A stretch of DNA of 9,826 bases, taken from contig JBKOUY010000138.1 in NCBI GenBank assembly GCA_046723645.1, positions 1 to 9,826 of the forward strand, in the 5' to 3' direction. Position 1 is the first letter of the stretch; every line of letters begins with the position of its first letter. The translations under genes were made by a program, and so were the position numbers. Shown here one piece after another: positions 8,757 through 9,826 of this stretch. The DNA is from DASQUK01 sp046723645 (lineage in GTDB: Bacteria > Actinomycetota > Acidimicrobiia > Acidimicrobiales > VFJN01). The notes under the pieces were generated by a model that made no database searches, was not told the origin of the DNA, and saw only the letters and a list, made by a program, of their open reading frames with translations.

Positions 8757-9680
8757 ATGGCGCGTTCGACGACCACCCGGGCGAGCTACGGCACGCTCAG
8801 CCTGTTGATCCCGTCCTGGGAGCGCTCGCTCCGGGCGACCAACCGGGCGCCTCGAACGATCCAGGCGTACGTCGAGGCCGCCCGGCTGTTCGAGGCGTTC
8901 CTGCGGGATCGCGGCATGCCGACCGACATCGGCGCGATCCGCCGCGAGCACGTCGAGGCGTTCCTCGAGGACGACCTGTCGCGCGGCCTCGCCGCCACCA
9001 CGGCCGCCGGCCACTACCGACGGCTGCAGCAGCTCTTCCGCTGGCTCGACGAAGAAGGCGAGATTCCCCAGTCGCCGATGGCCAAGATGCGCCCACCCCA
9101 GGTCCCGGAGCAGCCCGTGCCCGTCGTGTCGGACGACGAGCTCGCCAAGCTCCTCAAGGCCTGCACCGGCAATGACTTCGCTCCCCGGCGCGACGCGGCG
9201 ATCATCCGGCTGTTCATCGACACCGGTGTCCGCCTCGGCGAGATGGCGGGCCTGACCGTCGAGGGGATCGACTGGGACCTCGACATCGTCCACGTCGTCG
9301 GCAAAGGCCGCCGGACCCGTGCGGTCCCGTTCGGTGCGCGTGCCGGCCAGGCGCTCGACCGTTACCTGCGGGTACGGCGCCAGCACATCGTGGCGGACAG
9401 CGCGGCGCTGTGGCTTGGCGTGCGTGGGCCGATGACGCACTGGGGCATCTCGCAGATGCTCGCCCGTCGCTGCGACGAGGCCGGGATCGATCGCATCCAC
9501 CCCCATCAGTTCCGGCACACGTTCGCCCACGCGTGGATGGCCGCCCACGGCAACGAGACCGACCTCATGCGCCTGGCCGGCTGGCGGAGCCGCGACATGG
9601 TCGGCCGCTACGGCGCCTCGGCCGCCGACGAGAGGGCCCGCGAGGCCCACAAGCGCCTGGCCCTCGGCGATCGGATCTGA
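8757..9680 (+). CDS. Tyrosine recombinase / integrase (XerC/XerD-like)
   Basis: A 307-residue site-specific recombinase that would cut and rejoin DNA through a 3'-phosphotyrosine. Residues about 13-105 form the SAM-like core-binding domain (APRTIQAYVEAARLFEAFL, then TTAAGHYRRLQQLFRWL). The catalytic domain follows with R159 (DTGVRLGEMAGL), K183 (VVGKGRRTRAVPF), H250 and R253 (HPHQFRHTFAHAW), W276 where many relatives have His (LAGWRSRDMV), and nucleophile Y285 (GRYGAS). Trp at that position is a known alternative, so the enzyme looks active. It has the compact two-domain build of XerC/D without an obvious arm-binding domain. Its place just past a tRNA-Thr gene suggests an integrative element, but no further element genes or second attachment copy are in the window. 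A host-encoded recombinase is the alternative. Confidence 0.93.
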   Translation: MARSTTTRASYGTLSLLIPSWERSLRATNRAPRTIQAYVEAARLFEAFLRDRGMPTDIGAIRREHVEAFLEDDLSRGLAATTAAGHYRRLQQLFRWLDEEGEIPQSPMAKMRPPQVPEQPVPVVSDDELAKLLKACTGNDFAPRRDAAIIRLFIDTGVRLGEMAGLTVEGIDWDLDIVHVVGKGRRTRAVPFGARAGQALDRYLRVRRQHIVADSAALWLGVRGPMTHWGISQMLARRCDEAGIDRIHPHQFRHTFAHAWMAAHGNETDLMRLAGWRSRDMVGRYGASAADERAREAHKRLALGDRI

Positions 9681-9826
9681 CGGGCCGGCCGAACCCGCCT
9701 TGGTCAGGCCACCCTGCCATCGTGAGCGCGAAGCTCGGGGAGTGCTTCGTCGCTACGTCTGGGTCGCCCGCCGTGCCGGAAGGTCGGCGGCCGGCCGATC
9801 GCCACTGGCGGCGGACCTCCCGGCCC

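Noticed and set aside
8583..9650. 355-codon - strand open frame opposite the integrase
   Set aside because: The opposite strand encodes a recombinase with all catalytic residues, and this frame also runs through the tRNA.
9722..9826. GTG-started frame open to the window edge (35 codons, MSAKLGECF...)
   Set aside because: No ribosome binding site or well-spaced promoter, no recognisable motif, and too short to judge. It could be the start of the next gene.

Overview
This is a very GC-rich, gene-dense window from what is most likely an actinobacterium. The C-terminal architecture of DNA topoisomerase I (GRYGPY repeats, no cysteine, Lys/Ala-rich tail), the topA-MFS-tmk-holB order, and several probable leaderless starts with TANNNT -10 boxes all point to Actinomycetota. 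Acidimicrobiia is my best guess, but that is inference from gene order and protein style, not a database match.

Layout. Bases 1-192 hold the proline-rich, acidic C-terminus of an unidentified protein. A complete acetyl-CoA acetyltransferase (thiolase) follows at 240-1421. Converging on it from the - strand is a two-gene unit: a PadR-family regulator (1755-2372) and, 17 nt downstream, an ABC-transporter ATPase (1444-1737) that has lost its middle. The ATPase keeps its ribosome binding site, start, Walker A and H-loop but lacks the Q-loop, signature and Walker B, and no permease gene remains. The 137-bp gap between padR and topA carries divergent promoters and a 28-bp near-palindrome that looks like the PadR operator.

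From 2510 to 8609 the + strand carries a replication/topology cluster: topA, an MFS transporter, thymidylate kinase (tmk) and the DNA polymerase III delta' subunit (holB). MFS/tmk and tmk/holB are joined by ATGA overlaps, so these three genes look co-transcribed and translationally coupled. tmk makes dTDP for dTTP synthesis, delta' is part of the clamp loader, and topoisomerase I relaxes negative supercoils.

The holB frame runs into a tRNA-Thr(CGT) gene (8572-8644) and stops inside its anticodon loop. Just beyond the tRNA lies an intact tyrosine recombinase (8757-9680), the arrangement expected for one edge of an element integrated at a tRNA. The last 146 bp hold no gene I can support.

Most of the window is ordinary core genome. 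I see no clearly new multi-gene system. The points most worth a second look are the internally deleted ABC ATPase under a well-formed PadR operator, the holB/tRNA overlap, the tRNA-linked integrase, and an alanine in place of a usually conserved histidine in topoisomerase I.
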